From positions 1 to 7,314 of the forward strand of contig VSOA01000194.1 of the NCBI GenBank assembly GCA_009774585.1: 7,314 nt of DNA. Direction: 5' to 3'. A program made the translations under genes and the position numbers. Origin of the DNA: Lachnospiraceae bacterium (GTDB lineage: Bacteria; Bacillota; Clostridia; Lachnospirales; Lachnospiraceae). Under the pieces are notes generated by a model. That model was not told the DNA's origin. It did no database searches and saw only the letters and a program-made list of their open reading frames with translations. Shown in pieces: positions 4,670 to 7,314 of the stretch. Position 1 is the first letter of the stretch, and the number at the start of each line of letters is the position of its first letter.

Positions 4670-6784
4670 ATGACAGCGAAACAGCATTTGGAAAAATATT
4701 TAAATATAGAATTACCGGCAGAAATATTACTGTTCCACGCGGCAATGGTACTCAGCTTACTGGAGTGCTTTATGCTGGTGCTCTTTACACTTCTTCTGCG
4801 GATAGATGTACACGTACCGATTCTTCTATCCGCAGGCGTCATTTTCACGCTGGCGGCCATGTATGCCGAAAGCAGGACAGATAAGATTAACAGGATATCT
4901 GTCGGTTATCTCATTGTGATGCATCTTTTTCTGGTGCCGCTTTCATCATGCTATGTGCCCTATGCTGTGTACGATTTTCCGGTATATTTTCTTACGGGCA
5001 TTGCATTTACGTCGATTCTGTTAAAGAAAAAATGGGCGTACTTGTTTATTACGCTTAATGTGATAATAGACATTGTCTGTATCCGGCATATGCTCGAAAA
5101 AGCGGCGCTGCCCGATGCGTCCATAGAGGGGAATGCCCCATATAATTTTGTCCTTTTTTGCAGGATTATGTTCGCACTGTTTATCACGGGTACGGTGTGC
5201 GGGCTGCTGATTTCTTACCGCAATAAAATACTGCGAAGAGAAATCGAGAAGAGCACAGCTATGGAACAGGAGGCAGAACAGCTTAGTTACGCCAAAAATA
5301 TGTTTCTGGTTAATGTTTCCCATGAAATCAGGACGCCCCTCAACGCTATCTTAGGTATTACGGAACTTCTTCTCGATCAGGATGCGGATGACCGTATCAA
5401 AGAGAATGCATTTCATATTGCGAATTCCAGCAAAGCGCTTCTTTCTATCATAAATGAATTAATGGAATTTTCTAAATTGGATGGCAGTGACTTGGTTATT
5501 GCAGATAAACCCTATGATATAGGCAATATCTGTAATGAGTTGATCAATGTCCTTTCCGTGCGTTACGCGGATCACGGAACGGATTTGTTTGTGGAGATTG
5601 AACCGGACATTCCGGCGCAGCTGTATGGTGATGAGACAATCGTGCGTCAGCTTATGCTGAATATTCCGAATGGAATTATGAAGTCGCTGGAGGGAGGAAA
5701 CATACGGCTGCATATCGGCAAGGAAGACAATGGAGATAAGCAGATACGCCTGACGGTCGAAGTTTATGCCGAAGGTACTTTCTTGTATTCATATAAGGAA
5801 CAGCTTTATCACAACAGTGCTATGGAGACGGAGGAAGAAGAGGCACTGCCGTTGACCCACCGCCTGATTCGGCTTATGGGCGGGAAGCTGGTTATGGAAG
5901 AGGAAACTGCAAAGAGAAGATATTATTTTGACATCCCGCAGAAATATGTACTCGATAAAGCTTTGGTTAATAAAGTGGCAGGCGAACGACTAAAAGTATT
6001 ATTCTATGAAAATACGAATCTGCAGGGCAGCGTATTTGCCAAGACGCTGCATGACATGAAGGTGGATTTTTGTCAGGCATATACAGATACTTTTTTTATG
6101 GAGGAATGTACGGATAAAAGCTATACGCATCTTATGATCGCTTCAGAGCGGTATGAAATCATGAAAAGCAAGCTGGCGGAATTATTGAGTCCGCAATCTG
6201 TTATTCTCATTGGTTCTGACCTTGTTGCTTACGATGATGTGCTTGTAAAGACGACTTTTGCAAGACCTGTCAACTGTCTGAATCTGGATGCGCTTCTTAG
6301 GGAAAAACAGAACAGTACGATTCGCCGTATAGGATATAAAGGTGAATTCATATGTCCGGATGCACGTATTATGGTGGTGGATGACAATGTTGTGAATCTG
6401 GAAGTGGCGACAAGTCTTTTGAAGCATTATCAGGCACAGGTATCGGTTGCCATAAGCGGCAAGGAGTGTCTCAAAATGCTGCAGCAGGAGTGCGTTGATC
6501 TTATTTTTCTTGATTATATGATGCCTGAGATGGACGGCATCGATACACTGAAAAATATCAGAAAGCTTGAAGTAAACGGGCTTGATACAGTACCGATTGC
6601 CGCGCTTACGGCAAATGCGGTCAGCGGTGCGAGAGAAATGTTTTTGGATGCAGGTTTTGACGAGTATCTTTCCAAGCCGATTGAGAGGGATAAATTTGAG
6701 AAGATATTGAGAGAATGTCTCCCGAAAGAGAAAATTATTTACACGGCAAATAAGAGTGAGAAGGCTGAAAACTATGAAAGGTAA
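4670..6784 (+). CDS. Membrane hybrid histidine kinase with degenerate ATP-binding domain and C-terminal receiver
   Basis: A 704-aa inner-membrane sensor. Six predicted TM helices lie at about 19-44, 48-65, 77-98, 102-118, 122-139 and 159-183, with only short loops, so any signal is probably sensed in or near the membrane. A coiled coil (185-210) leads to the dimerisation/phospho-acceptor helix with an intact H-box SHEIRTPLNAI (His218). The following HATPase-like domain (about 315-424) keeps its overall outline (YGDETIVRQLMLN, LMGGKL, YYFDIPQ), but the N-box is abnormal (NIPNG) and no DxGxG or GLGL motif is found. Residues 440-545 look like a receiver fold lacking the phospho-Asp. A canonical receiver (565-683) has Asp571/Asp572, Asp615 in FLDYMMPEMDG, Thr647 and Lys669. 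It is the likely partner of the upstream HD-GYP regulator. Intact reading frame and length argue against simple decay. Confidence 0.88.
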   Translation: MTAKQHLEKYLNIELPAEILLFHAAMVLSLLECFMLVLFTLLLRIDVHVPILLSAGVIFTLAAMYAESRTDKINRISVGYLIVMHLFLVPLSSCYVPYAVYDFPVYFLTGIAFTSILLKKKWAYLFITLNVIIDIVCIRHMLEKAALPDASIEGNAPYNFVLFCRIMFALFITGTVCGLLISYRNKILRREIEKSTAMEQEAEQLSYAKNMFLVNVSHEIRTPLNAILGITELLLDQDADDRIKENAFHIANSSKALLSIINELMEFSKLDGSDLVIADKPYDIGNICNELINVLSVRYADHGTDLFVEIEPDIPAQLYGDETIVRQLMLNIPNGIMKSLEGGNIRLHIGKEDNGDKQIRLTVEVYAEGTFLYSYKEQLYHNSAMETEEEEALPLTHRLIRLMGGKLVMEEETAKRRYYFDIPQKYVLDKALVNKVAGERLKVLFYENTNLQGSVFAKTLHDMKVDFCQAYTDTFFMEECTDKSYTHLMIASERYEIMKSKLAELLSPQSVILIGSDLVAYDDVLVKTTFARPVNCLNLDALLREKQNSTIRRIGYKGEFICPDARIMVVDDNVVNLEVATSLLKHYQAQVSVAISGKECLKMLQQECVDLIFLDYMMPEMDGIDTLKNIRKLEVNGLDTVPIAALTANAVSGAREMFLDAGFDEYLSKPIERDKFEKILRECLPKEKIIYTANKSEKAENYER

Positions 6785-7314
6785 GCTGAATCGTATTTTA
6801 AATAAAAAAATAAGCGGTATGGAACTTACCGAATTTAATTTGAACCTTTTTCTGGCAATGGCCATTGTAGAAGGTATCGGAATACTGCCGGTTTTTGTGA
6901 TGGTTGGGACGATAGGGAAATTGGTGGCACCGGTGCTTGTTCTTACGCTTGGCTGTGCAATGCTCTTATATATGAATATACGCTATAGGATGCACAACCT
7001 TACGGCGATACTTACACTGATTATATTAGATGGCATTGCGATTCCTATGATCCTCAGATTTGGGAACGTTGCCTATTGTGTTGCTGTTATGTGGTTTGTC
7101 TCCAGTATGATTATTATTTATTCCGTTTTTGAGGGATTGATATTTCCGTTTGTTCTGGTCATGTTTACTTTTGAATATTGTTATGTGTACAGTAATGTTT
7201 TTTTCATGAAATCAGGAAGCGGATATTATGCAAATAGAGGTATAAAATTTTATGATTTATTGATAAGTTTTATCGGAACAATTTTCTTTATTATCATGTT
7301 GATCTATATACAGG
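6774..7314 (+). CDS. Six-TM membrane protein, N-terminal part (3'-truncated); probably the sensor half of a second kinase
   Basis: An open frame starts at ATG 6774 and runs to the window end without a stop, giving 180 residues. It overlaps the hybrid kinase by 11 bp in another frame; GAGAAGG at 6758-6764 lies 9 nt upstream, consistent with translational coupling. A basic N-terminus (MKGKLNRILNKK) is followed by six hydrophobic segments at about 24-44, 49-67, 75-95, 98-117, 119-140 and 158-179. Their number, order and spacing match the membrane half of the preceding kinase, including a longer loop before the sixth helix. I therefore infer a paralogous sensor whose coiled coil and H-box would lie just past the window edge. 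No catalytic domain is visible, so a membrane protein of other function remains possible. The coding call is strong; the kinase assignment is inference. Confidence 0.75.
   Translation, partial: MKGKLNRILNKKISGMELTEFNLNLFLAMAIVEGIGILPVFVMVGTIGKLVAPVLVLTLGCAMLLYMNIRYRMHNLTAILTLIILDGIAIPMILRFGNVAYCVAVMWFVSSMIIIYSVFEGLIFPFVLVMFTFEYCYVYSNVFFMKSGSGYYANRGIKFYDLLISFIGTIFFIIMLIYIQ

Noticed and set aside
5654..5690. Sequencing frameshift as the cause of the odd N-box
   Set aside because: The frame is continuous, flanking segments on both sides still align with the HATPase outline, and the other ATP-binding motifs are also changed, so a local error does not explain it.
6182..6865. A 227-codon open frame on the minus strand
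   Set aside because: It lies opposite the receiver part of the hybrid kinase, whose plus-strand protein has clear conserved motifs. The antisense product shows no recognisable family.

Overview
The window most likely comes from the chromosome of an anaerobic Gram-positive Clostridia member, probably Lachnospiraceae. This is an inference from strong purine-rich ribosome binding sites (AAGGGG, GGGAGG), moderate GC with frequent AGA/GGA codons, and protein families common in that group. No rRNA or other marker gene confirms it. I see no mobile elements, CRISPR arrays or tRNA genes.

Layout. (1) 3-503 (+) is the C-terminal half of gpsA (glycerol-3-phosphate dehydrogenase), cut by the window edge. 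(2) 509-1351 (-) is a complete metF (methylenetetrahydrofolate reductase), convergent with gpsA and only 5 bp from it. (3) 1352-1482 is a 131-bp divergent regulatory region with candidate promoters for both directions that overlap each other. (4) 1483-3515 (+) is a two-gene unit, a MoxR-type AAA+ ATPase followed by a CoxE-like von Willebrand A protein. This is a likely chaperone/metal-centre-assembly type pair, but its client is not visible. (5) 3588-7314 (+) is a signalling operon: a response regulator with an HD-GYP domain, a six-TM hybrid histidine kinase, and the start of a second six-TM protein that overlaps the kinase by 11 bp and runs off the window.

How the genes relate. gpsA and metF are housekeeping lipid and one-carbon genes. 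The signalling operon resembles the RpfC/RpfG design (membrane hybrid kinase plus REC-HD-GYP effector) and suggests phosphorelay control of cyclic-di-GMP turnover. Key residues deviate from the textbook. The kinase keeps its phospho-accepting His, but its ATP-binding domain has lost the recognisable N, G1 and G2 motifs. It also carries a receiver-like domain without the phospho-Asp before an intact C-terminal receiver. The HD-GYP domain keeps its HD and GYP motifs and nearly all metal ligands but lacks the Arg/Lys pair expected to hold the c-di-GMP phosphates. The most interesting possibility is that this is a rewired phosphorelay in which one sensor cannot phosphorylate itself and relies on another kinase, possibly the truncated neighbour.
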